A stretch of DNA of 64,000 nt from contig DABG01000018.1 of the NCBI GenBank assembly GCA_002103075.1, positions 468,585 through 532,584 of the forward strand, given 5' to 3'. The notes under the pieces are model-generated. The model made no database searches and was not told the origin of the DNA. It saw only the letters and a list, made by a program, of their open reading frames with translations. Shown one piece after another: positions 18,475 through 28,221 of this stretch (its first letter is position 1; every line of letters starts with the position of its first letter). This stretch comes from Candidatus Gastranaerophilales bacterium HUM_9. GTDB taxonomy: Bacteria > Cyanobacteriota > Vampirovibrionia > Gastranaerophilales > Gastranaerophilaceae. The position numbers and the translations under genes were made by a program.

Positions 18475-19043
18475 ACATCAAAAAATTAGCAAAATATTTA
18501 AAGGAATTTACCCTTGATGAAATTGAAATGATAGCTGAATGCAACGTCTCGGCGGAATTGGAAAAACTCATTGCGGATAGCAAGTTATCGCTTGAAAACG
18601 GGATTTACAAATACCAAGACTTTGAAAACAAGATCGAATTTGCTGTATTTACAAACTCCGAAGCTGAAAACAAAAACATAACTTTGAAAACCGTTTCAGA
18701 AATTTTTATGAAAGATTATGTGGCGAATTTCTGTAGACCCAATACAATAAAGACTTACACCGCGATTTTGGGAACAAATGTAATCCCGATTTTAGGAAAC
18801 AAAAAAGTCCGAGAGATTTGCACCGAGGACATTAAAAGGTTTTACACGATTTGCAAACGGCGCGGAATGGGTGAAAGACGACTGAAAAATTCGCTCGCAC
18901 TTTTGAATCAAATTTTAAAATATTGTAAACGAGAGAAACTCGCAAAAACCGACTGTGACTTTCAGGTTCGGCGACTGACGGACAAAAATAAATTTAGTAT
19001 TAACAGAATAATCTTTGAGGAGAACTATGGCGAAATTAAATAA
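18471..19043 (+). CDS. Element protein with integrase SAM-like core-binding domain, no catalytic domain
   Basis: 190 residues, overlapping the ATPase gene by 4 bases (ATGA). Residues 1-60 are an unrecognised helical part. Residues about 75-165 resemble the N-terminal core-binding domain of tyrosine recombinases (TVSEIFMKDYVANFCRPNTI, then KRFYTICKRRGMGERRLKNS). The catalytic Arg-His-Arg-Tyr half is absent. It may be a truncated integrase or a domain reused for DNA binding in transposition. Confidence 0.65.
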   Translation: MNIKKLAKYLKEFTLDEIEMIAECNVSAELEKLIADSKLSLENGIYKYQDFENKIEFAVFTNSEAENKNITLKTVSEIFMKDYVANFCRPNTIKTYTAILGTNVIPILGNKKVREICTEDIKRFYTICKRRGMGERRLKNSLALLNQILKYCKREKLAKTDCDFQVRRLTDKNKFSINRIIFEENYGEIK

Positions 19044-19434
19044 ATTAAAACAAGCTCAAAAGCTTTATGTACAAGAGAATAAGACACTTGGCGAGATTGG
19101 AATGGAACTTGATTTGTCCCGCCGGACTTTGTTCTATTGGAAAAAGCAATACAATTGGGACAAACGCAAGTTTGAATACGAGCACGAAAAAGACGCGTTC
19201 AGCCAAGAATTGCTCGAACTTGCAAGAAAAATGATGCGAAAATTGAACAACGATTTAGATAAAAACTCGCACACAAACCAATCCGAAATTTATTCATTCA
19301 TGAACGTCCTAAAAAATATCCCTTTGCTCAAAGAATACGAAGCTTCAATTACTCCATCCAAACCCAAACAACAAAACTTCCTCACCCCCGAACAAGTCCG
19401 CGAAATCGAACGAGAAGTATTGGGGATGGAGTAA
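19027..19434 (+). CDS. HTH protein resembling phage small-terminase / DUF1804 proteins
   Basis: A 135-residue protein starting at the ATG that follows GAGGAG (an upstream in-frame ATG exists but lacks this site). Residues 4-40 form a helix-turn-helix (AQKLYVQENKTLGEIGMELDLSRRTLFYWKKQ split over two helices), followed by a charged helical region. This combination is typical of small terminase-like proteins of Mu-like phages. It supports reading 16.4-19.4 kb as a remnant of a transposable phage. Confidence 0.65.
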   Translation: MAKLNKLKQAQKLYVQENKTLGEIGMELDLSRRTLFYWKKQYNWDKRKFEYEHEKDAFSQELLELARKMMRKLNNDLDKNSHTNQSEIYSFMNVLKNIPLLKEYEASITPSKPKQQNFLTPEQVREIEREVLGME

Positions 19435-19440
19435 GCAAAA

Positions 19441-20475
19441 CTATTTTGCTAAATAATCATTATCCAAGTTGTTTGTAGAATTTTCATCTGCTACTAGACT
19501 GTTATCTTCAGCTTTTTTCATTCCTTTTTCCATCCTATGACAAGGAATATCTGTTAAAATAAGTGTAAACAAGAAAATATATGCTATTTCCCTTTTTTCA
19601 TCATATGTGGCTTGTATATTATCTAAATTGCTAGCAATGAGCCCCATAATGTTTTTAATTTCATTTGCAGATTTTTTATAAGTATGCGATATAAATGAAT
19701 TTGAAACAATTTTTTCAATATCTTCAACACTGAATTTACCACTGGTCTTGAGCAAATTTAATGAATTAATAATTATCTGTCTTTCTACTTCTGTAGATTT
19801 TGGAGAAAGATAAATATGTTTTATCAATTTATCAAGTCTAACCTTTATTCTGCTTGTATTACCAAATTGATATATGAGTCTTAGTTCATTTTCACCCTTA
19901 AAAAATTCTTTTTTGTACAAAGAGCTTAGTTTTACGAGATTTTTTAATTCCTGTTCATCATCTGAATTTTTATCCGTTACAGCCTGATTAAAATCCTTTG
20001 AATTATATGTTATGGGTACTGCTTCAATTTCGATATCACTATCAATTGCTTCAATCAAAGAACATATATCTGTAACAATTGCAACAGCACCACTTTCGGG
20101 AGCATAGGATTGCCACATTAAATGATTTTCATCGTCATTGATATGCCAGCAATTAATAAAAGTGTTATCCCTTATATTGTTAATCTTCAAACTTAATCCT
20201 TTTGATTGAATATTTTTCAAAAAAGGTTGTAGTTCTTGTAAATCTGTCGAAAGTTTATTTATAAAAGTTTCACGTTCGTTGTCAAAATTAAAAAGAAAAT
20301 CTGTAAAAAAGGGTAAAGTTCCTTCGTATGGATCTCCTGTTATCAATTGTGAATTTGTTGCAAAATACATTTCTTGCGTAGTAATCAAATCTAAAAATTT
20401 AGGCAAACTCATATATCGCCATAAATAGGTTTCTTGCAATTTTTCTTTTGTCTCTTTGTTGATGATTATTCCCAT
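19441..20475 (-). CDS. DUF2971 family protein
   Basis: A 344-residue protein with the features of DUF2971: LWRYMSLPKFLDLI near residue 17, NSQLITGDPYEG near 42, INCWHINDDENHLMWQSYAPESGAVA (around 108-133), and a KGENELRLIY strand near 195. The family occurs mainly in mobile and defence regions and its biochemistry is not established. It converges on the transposon remnant with only 6 bases between stops. Two small genes lie upstream on the same strand. Confidence 0.78.
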   Translation of the reverse strand: MGIIINKETKEKLQETYLWRYMSLPKFLDLITTQEMYFATNSQLITGDPYEGTLPFFTDFLFNFDNERETFINKLSTDLQELQPFLKNIQSKGLSLKINNIRDNTFINCWHINDDENHLMWQSYAPESGAVAIVTDICSLIEAIDSDIEIEAVPITYNSKDFNQAVTDKNSDDEQELKNLVKLSSLYKKEFFKGENELRLIYQFGNTSRIKVRLDKLIKHIYLSPKSTEVERQIIINSLNLLKTSGKFSVEDIEKIVSNSFISHTYKKSANEIKNIMGLIASNLDNIQATYDEKREIAYIFLFTLILTDIPCHRMEKGMKKAEDNSLVADENSTNNLDNDYLAK

Positions 20476-20569
20476 GCTTATACCTTTTGCTTTAAATTTA
20501 AATTTTTATTTAATTATAAAATAAATAAATTATAATAGATTATAAAAAGAATTAAATATTATAGAAGTT

Positions 20570-20806
20570 CTAAGTTATTCTTTCAATATACCAATTAGAA
20601 TTTCCAAAGTTGTTAAAGTTCCAATGTAGTTCAAAGTAAAAGTTGAATTCCATTGAATTATCGTCTTTGAAGTTATACGAATATTTGTTTAACTGGGTTT
20701 TGCGGTAGCTTTCAAACGCGTCTTGAATTTCTTTGGCAAACTTTTTTCTGAACTCGGGATAAGTTATTTCTAAAGTATCACGGGTAAGTTTATTCTTCAA
20801 AATCAT
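20570..20806 (-). CDS. Small hypothetical protein
   Basis: A 78-residue protein, Phe/Tyr/Asn-rich, starting after TAGGAAG only 7 bases behind the preceding 60-residue gene, so the two are probably co-transcribed. I recognise no domain. Such short genes are typical of phage or mobile-element cargo. Confidence 0.6.
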   Translation of the reverse strand: MILKNKLTRDTLEITYPEFRKKFAKEIQDAFESYRKTQLNKYSYNFKDDNSMEFNFYFELHWNFNNFGNSNWYIERIT

Positions 20807-20813
20807 TAACTTC

Positions 20814-20996
20814 CTACATTGGCACTATCTCGTCAAGTTCAATGTGATAACGCTTTCCTTTTGTATCAACACAGGTCGCAAACCAAATGCTTCCATCAGC
20901 AAATTCGTTTTTCCAAGTTTTGATTAGCAATCCAATTTCATTTGTTTGGCGGTTTAAAATTTTTGTTCCAAATAATAAATCTAATTTTTCAATCAT
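20814..20996 (-). CDS. Small hypothetical protein
   Basis: A 60-residue protein with AAAGGAAC upstream of its ATG. The pattern (GTKILNRQTNEIGLLIKTW, then WFATCVDTKGKRYHIELDEI) suggests a small beta-barrel of SH3/KOW-like size. No family can be named. Confidence 0.6.
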   Translation of the reverse strand: MIEKLDLLFGTKILNRQTNEIGLLIKTWKNEFADGSIWFATCVDTKGKRYHIELDEIVPM

Positions 20997-21151
20997 ATTA
21001 TGTTCCTTTCAAGCCACACAATTTATCACTCTTTTATCAAGAAACATCAACTGTATGTGCCTTAAATCGCAACATTGCGACACAAATATTTTTTGAACAC
21101 CTTTTGAACGCTATTTGAGCAAAATTTAAATGCAACTTAATTTTCAAGTTC

Positions 21152-21358
21152 TTATTCGTGATCAATGAAGAACGCATTCAATAAATCCGCATCGTATCTC
21201 AAATGCTTTACGACCGGAGCAAGATTGTAACATTCTTCAATCTCTGGTTGGTTTGCAACGAAGTAATCTATAACAACGACCGTGTTATAAACATTTTCTG
21301 CCCATTTGCTTAATTGCTTAAATTCTTTTTGGGTAATATTTAAACCTACTTTTTCCAT
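21152..21358 (-). CDS. Small hypothetical protein
   Basis: A 68-residue helical, acidic protein with a very strong AAAGGAGG ribosome site. It lies 65 bases after hsdR on the same strand and may be the last gene of the restriction-modification transcript. I do not recognise it; a small antirestriction or regulatory role is only a guess. Confidence 0.65.
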   Translation of the reverse strand: MEKVGLNITQKEFKQLSKWAENVYNTVVVIDYFVANQPEIEECYNLAPVVKHLRYDADLLNAFFIDHE

Positions 21359-21423
21359 CTACGACCTCCTTTTCTTTTTAGGTGTCGTATTCATCACTCT
21401 TAAGAAAGAAGAAGTCAAGTCGG

Positions 21424-24400
21424 CTATGCAACATTGTAAATATTATCTTGTGCACTATTATAGTAGTCATAAAAATGATTATACAAAAAGTTACATTTTT
21501 CTTGAAATAAATCTTTATCATATATTTCTGGTAATGCCTCATCACAAATAATTTCGATTGCTTCTTTAACTTTTGCTCTGGTAGATTGTTTTTTTCTCCA
21601 ATCAAGAACAAGTTTTTCTTTTTTAATTACCTGAACTAATCTTTGAGCTGCAGCTTTTACGGTTTCAAATTCTTTTTTAGATAGTTTCGGTTCAGGTTTT
21701 GTTAATATATCAAGTATTGCGAGTTCCTCTTCTGTTAAATTTTCGTCAAGATGGCGTTTTTCTTCCGCAGTTAAATCATTTGTTAGTGCTACCAATTGAA
21801 CATACATCTGCTCCATTGTTAATTTCCCAGCATTGTATTCATCAATAATTTGTTCAAATTTTTCTTGAAAATGTTTTCTCATATCATTAATTTTTAACAT
21901 CATTGAAAGTTTAGAACTAATTGTTGATTTTAGTTTTTCCAACAATACATGTTGTTTTTCTTTCAAAATTCTACGTTGTAATTCTTCAAAATCTATTTTG
22001 CTTAAATCTAGTTTTTCTCCGGCTTTTATTTTGTATGATTTAAGATTAATTGATTCATTGAGCAAGTCTTCTACTTGTTGTGCAAGTTGTTTAATTTCTG
22101 TATTATCAATAGATTTAATTGTAACTTCTCTTATTTTTGCATATAGAATTGAACAAACAAAAACCAATTTTGCAAATCTTCTTGCTTCACTATCTGGTAA
22201 AATTGCTTTAAATAATGCTTTGAGATTTTGAGTTCCTTTTATAAATTCTGTTTTATCTTTTTCTGTTTCTAGAATAGTATTAACGGCATATTCAGTCCTT
22301 TTTATACATTCTAATGCTCTTGTGTCAAATATTTCATTAACATCAATTTTCTTTGAATTGAGAAAATTTCTCATTTTTGTCGCCTCAGAATCTAATAGTT
22401 TAATCAATTCGGCTTTTGTTTCAACAGGATCTTCTTCAGAAGTTCCTCCGTCTGTTGGTTCTCCGTATATTGCCAATGCTTTTTGTAATGCTTTAAATAT
22501 ACCAATATAATCAACTATTAATCCGTTATATTTACCCTCTGCAACTCTGTTTGCTCTTGCTATTGTTTGCATTAGTGTATGTTCTTTTAAAATTTTATCA
22601 AGATAAAGAGTTGAAATTGTAGGGCAGTCGAAACCTGTAACCCACATTGCACAAACAAACACTAATCTTAACTTATCATCTTTATCTTTAAACTTGGTGG
22701 CTAGATCTTCCGTTTTCATTCTCTTTCTATGAGGAGTAATATCGACACCCTTTTGTTTCATCTGCTCAATCTCATTCTGCGATGAAGATACAACTACTGC
22801 CATATCAGTTTCTTTCATATAGTTGATTTGATTTTGCAAAACTTCTTTAGTATCTTCATTTGCAGTTTTTAATTTATTTTCAAGAATTTTAATATATTTA
22901 TCCCATTCTATTTTAACTTTATCATACATTTTAATTGCGGTTGCTTTATCTATTGCAACATACATTGCTTTACCCATAAAACCACGATTCATAAAATGTT
23001 CAACTACATCTTTCGCAATCGCATCAAGTCTATCTTCTCTTGTAATAACTTGATACATATTCACATATTCTTTTTCAAATTGTTCTTCTTGTTCATCTGT
23101 AAAATCAGCAGAATCAATAATATTTTGAAGTTGAGTTTCCAAATCATCATTTGTAATCTGCATTTCAGGGATTCTTGCTTCATAATACAAAGGAACAGTA
23201 GCTGCATCTTCTATTGATTGCTTGAATGTATATTTGCTTACATAATCACCAAAAATTCGTTTTGTTTTTTGGTCACTTTTCATAAGAGGTGTTCCAGTAA
23301 ATGCAATAAACTTAGCATTAGGAAGAGCTTCTCTCATATTCATTGCTAATGTTCCGTATTGTGTACGGTGTGCTTCATCAGTTATTACAATAATATCGTT
23401 TCTATCAGATATTTTTTCAAAACTCTGTCCTTTTTCTTCTGTTCCAAATTTCTGAATCATTGTAAAAATTGTTCGATGGTCTTCTTTTAATAATTGCTTT
23501 AAATGTTCTCTTGAATTAGCTTGAACATTTTGTTCAGTAATCGCACCAGTTGAAACAAAGTTCTTATATATTTGTTCATCAAGATCGGTTCTATCTGTAA
23601 CAATAACAAAAGTCCAATTGCCTTTGATTTTTCGGAGGATTTTTTGAACAAAAAATATCATGGAAAAACTCTTACCACTTCCTTGTGTATGCCAAAATAC
23701 GCCTAGTTTTCCGTCTGTATTTGTCTTAAATTTTTCTATTGCACTATTAACACCTAAAAATTGGTGATTTTTACTGCAAATTTTTATAGTTCCACCTTTT
23801 GTTTCTTGAAATAATGTATAATTTTCAATAATATCTAAAAGGTTCTCCGGTTTACACATTCCTATCATTAAAGTATCAGCAGGAATTATTCCCTTTGTTC
23901 CGTCATTATCAATTTTTTTCCAATCAGAAAAATGTTCCCATTTAGAAGTTATCGTTCCGAATTTTGCATCTGTTCCATTCGATACAATAATAAATGCGTT
24001 ATACCAAAATACTTGAGGAATTTCCTTTTTATAGTGTGTAATGTTATCATTAAAAGCATTTTTAATATGTTTATGACTTGCTTTAAGTTCAATAAATACA
24101 AGCGGTAAGCCATTAACAAATAGTATTAAATCAGCTCTGCAATTATATCTTTCACCAGATATTTTAAACTGTCTTATTAGTTTGTATTCATTATTTTTAG
24201 GTTCTTGAAAATCAATAACTTTAACAATATCTGTTGTATCAATTCCATTATTGTCTTTGAATTGAACTTTAACACCGTCTTTTAATATAGAATAAATAAA
24301 CAGATTTGCACTTACAGGAATCTTAGATGATAAATCCTGTGTTAGTTCGTAATATGCATTATCTATTGCTTCTTGCGGTAAGTTTGGATTAAGTTTTAAT

Positions 24401-24573
24401 AAAGCTGAACGTAAATTTTTGGATAAAATCACTTCATCAGTTGTCTGTCTGCCAAAAGTTGAATTTTCACCACCAATAATTTCAGAAGTTGCATCATACA
24501 ACTCAAATCCAAGTTGTGTTTCACATTCTTTCATTAAATCTAATTCAAAGGCTTCTTCTGACATTATATGCAT
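21424..24573 (-). CDS. hsdR: Type I restriction enzyme, R subunit
   Basis: Motor and nuclease subunit. The N-terminal nuclease domain shows RADLILFVNGLPLVFIELK (a D...ExK core, about residues 142-160). Walker A is GSGKSFS near 292, the DEAH-type motif VITDEAHR near 397, later helicase motifs include FTGTPL and ARANRVAEGKYNG, and a helical C-terminal domain completes 1049 residues. Its start is coupled to the stop of the Fic gene (TAATG). It is the last large gene of the hsdM-hsdS-nuclease-fic-hsdR operon. Confidence 0.95.
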   Translation of the reverse strand: MHIMSEEAFELDLMKECETQLGFELYDATSEIIGGENSTFGRQTTDEVILSKNLRSALLKLNPNLPQEAIDNAYYELTQDLSSKIPVSANLFIYSILKDGVKVQFKDNNGIDTTDIVKVIDFQEPKNNEYKLIRQFKISGERYNCRADLILFVNGLPLVFIELKASHKHIKNAFNDNITHYKKEIPQVFWYNAFIIVSNGTDAKFGTITSKWEHFSDWKKIDNDGTKGIIPADTLMIGMCKPENLLDIIENYTLFQETKGGTIKICSKNHQFLGVNSAIEKFKTNTDGKLGVFWHTQGSGKSFSMIFFVQKILRKIKGNWTFVIVTDRTDLDEQIYKNFVSTGAITEQNVQANSREHLKQLLKEDHRTIFTMIQKFGTEEKGQSFEKISDRNDIIVITDEAHRTQYGTLAMNMREALPNAKFIAFTGTPLMKSDQKTKRIFGDYVSKYTFKQSIEDAATVPLYYEARIPEMQITNDDLETQLQNIIDSADFTDEQEEQFEKEYVNMYQVITREDRLDAIAKDVVEHFMNRGFMGKAMYVAIDKATAIKMYDKVKIEWDKYIKILENKLKTANEDTKEVLQNQINYMKETDMAVVVSSSQNEIEQMKQKGVDITPHRKRMKTEDLATKFKDKDDKLRLVFVCAMWVTGFDCPTISTLYLDKILKEHTLMQTIARANRVAEGKYNGLIVDYIGIFKALQKALAIYGEPTDGGTSEEDPVETKAELIKLLDSEATKMRNFLNSKKIDVNEIFDTRALECIKRTEYAVNTILETEKDKTEFIKGTQNLKALFKAILPDSEARRFAKLVFVCSILYAKIREVTIKSIDNTEIKQLAQQVEDLLNESINLKSYKIKAGEKLDLSKIDFEELQRRILKEKQHVLLEKLKSTISSKLSMMLKINDMRKHFQEKFEQIIDEYNAGKLTMEQMYVQLVALTNDLTAEEKRHLDENLTEEELAILDILTKPEPKLSKKEFETVKAAAQRLVQVIKKEKLVLDWRKKQSTRAKVKEAIEIICDEALPEIYDKDLFQEKCNFLYNHFYDYYNSAQDNIYNVA

Positions 24574-25634
24574 TATTTATCTCCTTTAGAATACCAAGCT
24601 CCACGACCTTTAGAATGAAGTATTAAAATATTTTTATTCACTAAGTTTTGCAAAGCTTTTTTTATGGTATTTCTGTTAGCTTGCGTATATTCAACTATTT
24701 TTGCTGTGGTTGCTGATGATTCAATATTAAAATAAGACAATATTTTTTCTTCTAATTCTGTTAAATCACTGTTTGATGTTGTTTTACTTTCGTTGTTTAT
24801 CTTGTATTCTAATCTAATTTTTTGTTTTTGTAATGTTTTTAAGAAAAATTCCAACCAAGGCTCAAAATTTTGGTTTTCACTTCTTAATGTAGTTTGGGTT
24901 TGTCTTAGTGTTCTATAATAACCTTCTTTATTATCCTCAATAATTGCTTCCATTGAGCTATAAGGAACATAAGTATAACCTGCTTTAAGTAGCAACAAGC
25001 ATGTTAAAGCTCTTGATAATCTGCCGTTTCCGTCTTCAAATGGGTGTATTGCAAGAAATTCAACAATAAAAACTGCAATAACAATTAATGGATGAAAAAA
25101 TCTATCTTCAAGATTTTTTCTTGTCCATGTTACAAGTTCTTCCATTTTTATCGGAGTTTCAAAAGGTGTTGCTGTTTCAAACACAATACCTAATTCTTTG
25201 CCTGCAGGAGAATAAGCAGCAACTGCATTCGATATTTTTTTATATTCTCCTTTGTGTCTTTCGTCTTTTGATGAAAATTGCAATAAAATCTTGTGTAACT
25301 GTTTTATATAATTTTCGGATAGCGGGATAACTTCCCAATCTTCAAAAATTGTATCCATTAATTTTGCGTAGCCAGCTACTTCTTGTTCGTCTCTTGTTGC
25401 AAAGGATTGTTTGTTGATAGATGATAAAAGTTGTTCAACCTCTAAATCCGATAATTTATTTCCCTCAATACGATTAGAAGAACCGACACTTTCAATAGTT
25501 GCTACTTTTTTAAGGCTCTTTAATCTTTCAGGTGCCATTTTACCCAATAATTTCCATGTGATTTTAAACTCGTCAATCTCTGAAATTATTGAGAGCATTT
25601 GGTTTGTGATTTTTATATCATCAGTTCTAATCAT
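24573..25634 (-). CDS. Fic family protein with C-terminal winged helix
   Basis: Fic domains usually transfer AMP from ATP to a target protein. The active motif HPFEDGNGR is near residues 197-205. An inhibitory helix motif of the (S/T)xxxE(G/N) type (SSNRIEGN) lies N-terminal near residue 53, as in self-inhibited class II Fic proteins. The C-terminal 60 residues look like a winged helix (TTAKIVEYTQANRNTIKKAL). I use the ATG at 25634; a TTG 12 codons upstream is also in frame. Its place between hsdS and hsdR suggests a role linked to restriction control or defence. Confidence 0.88.
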   Translation of the reverse strand: MIRTDDIKITNQMLSIISEIDEFKITWKLLGKMAPERLKSLKKVATIESVGSSNRIEGNKLSDLEVEQLLSSINKQSFATRDEQEVAGYAKLMDTIFEDWEVIPLSENYIKQLHKILLQFSSKDERHKGEYKKISNAVAAYSPAGKELGIVFETATPFETPIKMEELVTWTRKNLEDRFFHPLIVIAVFIVEFLAIHPFEDGNGRLSRALTCLLLLKAGYTYVPYSSMEAIIEDNKEGYYRTLRQTQTTLRSENQNFEPWLEFFLKTLQKQKIRLEYKINNESKTTSNSDLTELEEKILSYFNIESSATTAKIVEYTQANRNTIKKALQNLVNKNILILHSKGRGAWYSKGDK

Positions 25635-25698
25635 TAATTGGATATCCGTTCTTATCTTGGCTTTACCCAATTATATCCATTTTTATCCATTTTGTCAA

Positions 25699-26919
25699 TT
25701 ATACTTTTTGTGGAATACAAAATGCCATAACAGTTAAATAAAAATGTTTTTCATTATCATTTTCATTTTTAAATTCACATCTAAAAGCAGATGTATATTG
25801 GGGAGGTGTATAAGAGTCAATATATTTGACAAAATTTGAGTGTTCTGATGTCGAAGATTTTATTTCGTCACAAACTTTTGTAAAATCTTTATTTTTAACA
25901 AAAACAAAGATTGCAGTTTTGGTATCTCTATAAGTAACATACCCCAATAATTGATCTATGGTTGCTAAATACCCTTTTTTACCTTTCCAAAACTTACATT
26001 CTGCAATAAATACATTTTGATTATCATTTCTTATAAGAATATCTGTTTTACCATTTGAATTAAAAGTTTCGCCGGTTGCTTGTCCTTGATAGTGCCCATT
26101 TAATTGAACAAGAAAATGCGTTCTTAAATCTTCTTCCTCCATTTCAGCAAACGCCTTTGGGCTTCTTTCCATAACTTTTGCCATATCAGAACAGATCTGA
26201 ATAATATGGTCATATTCTTTCATTTCTAATTCAGGTTCTGCTACTTTTTGTTGTATATTAGCATTAGGCTTGTTAATTTCTACTTTTCTAATTAATGTCG
26301 GTTGTTTAACTACTTCTTCTCTACTTAGTTTGTATGGAATGTTTTTCAAAACATTTTGCAATTTTGAATAATTTGACAATTTATAATCAATTTCTTGTTT
26401 GGCTATAGACTTAATTCTTGCATTAAAATTTGCTATATCTTTTTCAGCATAACTTAAATATCGTTTAATTTCTGCTAATTCTTTTTGTACAGAAGAAGAA
26501 AGGTCAAATTTATCCAATTCAAACATTGCTACTGCAAAATGTAATATTAGTTTATTATCTATAACAGTTCCTTTAGGTAACATTGTACCAAAAGTGCTTG
26601 CTCGTGATAAGAAAGCTTCTTTCAAACCTTCAAACGGAATAGTAACAGTAAATAATATTCCATCAACATAATTTATCTGAGAGAAAAATTGATCATAGCG
26701 TTCAATTTGTGCTTCTTGTTGGTCACATACAATATTATCTTCACATAAAATAGGACATTGTAGTTGGTATGTTTGTTGTATGTAATCAAGATACTCTTCT
26801 ATATCAACATTACTTAAATACTCATTCTTTTCTTGTTTTATTCTATTTACAATAGCGTTAGTTTGATTTTGAATAATACCATCTAAGCTATAAGTTCTAA
26901 ATAAATAATCTTGATTCAT
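25699..26919 (-). CDS. PD-(D/E)XK-like nuclease encoded in the restriction-modification operon
   Basis: A 406-residue protein. The C-terminal third has a clear restriction-nuclease-like core: Glu264 in the EEEDLRTHFL helix, Asp293 in NGKTDILIR, Glu307-Cys-Lys309 in VFIAECKFWKG, then a QLLGYV helix. The N-terminal 230 residues are helical and unrecognised. It is not a standard type I subunit, though nucleases of this kind occur as extra genes in such operons. It lies 41 bases after hsdS and 64 before fic. Activity is inferred from the motif only. Confidence 0.75.
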   Translation of the reverse strand: MNQDYLFRTYSLDGIIQNQTNAIVNRIKQEKNEYLSNVDIEEYLDYIQQTYQLQCPILCEDNIVCDQQEAQIERYDQFFSQINYVDGILFTVTIPFEGLKEAFLSRASTFGTMLPKGTVIDNKLILHFAVAMFELDKFDLSSSVQKELAEIKRYLSYAEKDIANFNARIKSIAKQEIDYKLSNYSKLQNVLKNIPYKLSREEVVKQPTLIRKVEINKPNANIQQKVAEPELEMKEYDHIIQICSDMAKVMERSPKAFAEMEEEDLRTHFLVQLNGHYQGQATGETFNSNGKTDILIRNDNQNVFIAECKFWKGKKGYLATIDQLLGYVTYRDTKTAIFVFVKNKDFTKVCDEIKSSTSEHSNFVKYIDSYTPPQYTSAFRCEFKNENDNEKHFYLTVMAFCIPQKV

Positions 26920-26960
26920 GATACATCCCCCTTATTAGCAATTATAGCATATTGTATTTT

Positions 26961-28220
26961 TTACAAAATATTTAAGTTTTCAACATCAATTTCGCCAGAG
27001 ATTAGACGCGGTAGGAGCAGCTCACGTGTTTGTTTGAAGGTTTGATTTTTAATACATAATTTGAATATTTGTGAAACTATTGGTTTAACTACATTATCAA
27101 ATTTTTCTATATATTTTTTTAAGGGAAGTATTATAGTTAGCCCTTTTACTTGTTCTTGATTTATCCCTGGTTGTGCAGCATTAGTATTTAACTGTTTTAT
27201 ACGCTCTGTATTTTCTATTGTATCAAGCGTAAAGTATAAATAATAAGGACTGCATTTTGGGTTTGTCCTTAAAATAAAAACATGTTCATTTATACAGCAT
27301 TTTGAATGTGGGAAATTTTCGCCAAAAATTGATTTTCGTCCTAATTGAGCACCGTCTTTATATAACAAAACGTCTAAATCTTTAACTTTACCCTTTTTCA
27401 TTTTTTCATAAAAATCATTAGATACGTATTTCTCTTTATTATAATCATATTTACCAAGTCCTAATATATTTTCAGCTCCAATACTTGGTATTTCTTTATC
27501 ATTCGGGTTAATGCCGCCTTTTGGACGGCTACCTGACTCTATATCTGATAAAATATTTTCTAATGTAGAAATTTCCCAATCACTTGGAATTTTTCCGAGT
27601 TCAGAATCTTTGAAAGTTGCGGCTTCGTGGTTTGGGAATTTGAAATCAATAAACCATTCTTTATAGATTTTTTGAGCCATTTCTTCTAAAATTTTTATTC
27701 GCTTGTTATTATTTTCAATCAAATCATCATAGTTTGATAGAATTTTGGCTATCTTGTCTTGTAATTCTTTTTTTGGTGCTTCAAATTCAAAGTTCCTCAT
27801 TGTTTCTAATGAAACATTCTTTATTGTTGCACCTGTTGCAAAATTTTCTAAAAACAATTTAAAATTCTTTGTTGACATTACATATCGAACAAAATCTTTT
27901 GAAAAACTTTCCTTTAAGTTGAAATAACAAGCACTTTTACCTAAAATAATCTTTTCATTGTTATAGTATGCAAGATTTCCTAATGTTCCATTAATGGATA
28001 TTAAAATTGTTCTATCATTCAATTCTTTTTTATATTTTTCAAATTCAGAATAATTAACTTTCTTTGTGTCTGACTTTATTATTATTTTCCCATTATCCAA
28101 ATTATTACCATTTACAAAGTAATATTCACCACTATCATCGTATTTAGGTGTTCCGTGTAGTCCATCACCTAATTTTGTCGTTATGTCCGATAATTTATAT
28201 TTAGTCCATTTATCTGCCAT
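26961..28220 (-). CDS. hsdS: Type I restriction-modification specificity subunit
   Basis: A 419-residue protein, reading from the ATG one base after the hsdM stop. Two target-recognition domains (about residues 1-165 and 215-385) alternate with conserved helices. The central spacer has LSNYDDLIENNNKRIKILEEMAQ and KEWFIDFKFP, and the C-terminal spacer ends LLLPRLISGEIDV. It sets the bipartite DNA target for both methylation and cleavage. A longer upstream start would lie inside hsdM and is less likely. Confidence 0.93.
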   Translation of the reverse strand: MADKWTKYKLSDITTKLGDGLHGTPKYDDSGEYYFVNGNNLDNGKIIIKSDTKKVNYSEFEKYKKELNDRTILISINGTLGNLAYYNNEKIILGKSACYFNLKESFSKDFVRYVMSTKNFKLFLENFATGATIKNVSLETMRNFEFEAPKKELQDKIAKILSNYDDLIENNNKRIKILEEMAQKIYKEWFIDFKFPNHEAATFKDSELGKIPSDWEISTLENILSDIESGSRPKGGINPNDKEIPSIGAENILGLGKYDYNKEKYVSNDFYEKMKKGKVKDLDVLLYKDGAQLGRKSIFGENFPHSKCCINEHVFILRTNPKCSPYYLYFTLDTIENTERIKQLNTNAAQPGINQEQVKGLTIILPLKKYIEKFDNVVKPIVSQIFKLCIKNQTFKQTRELLLPRLISGEIDVENLNIL

Positions 28221-28221
28221 A

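Noticed and set aside
16392..19434. CRISPR-associated or Tn7-like transposon
   Set aside because: TnsB/TnsC-like proteins are present, but there is no TniQ, no cas gene and no repeat array; the terminase-like HTH protein fits a Mu-like element better.
21998..23217. Several frames opposite hsdR
   Set aside because: They lie wholly antisense to a gene with clear domain motifs and have no ribosome sites of their own.
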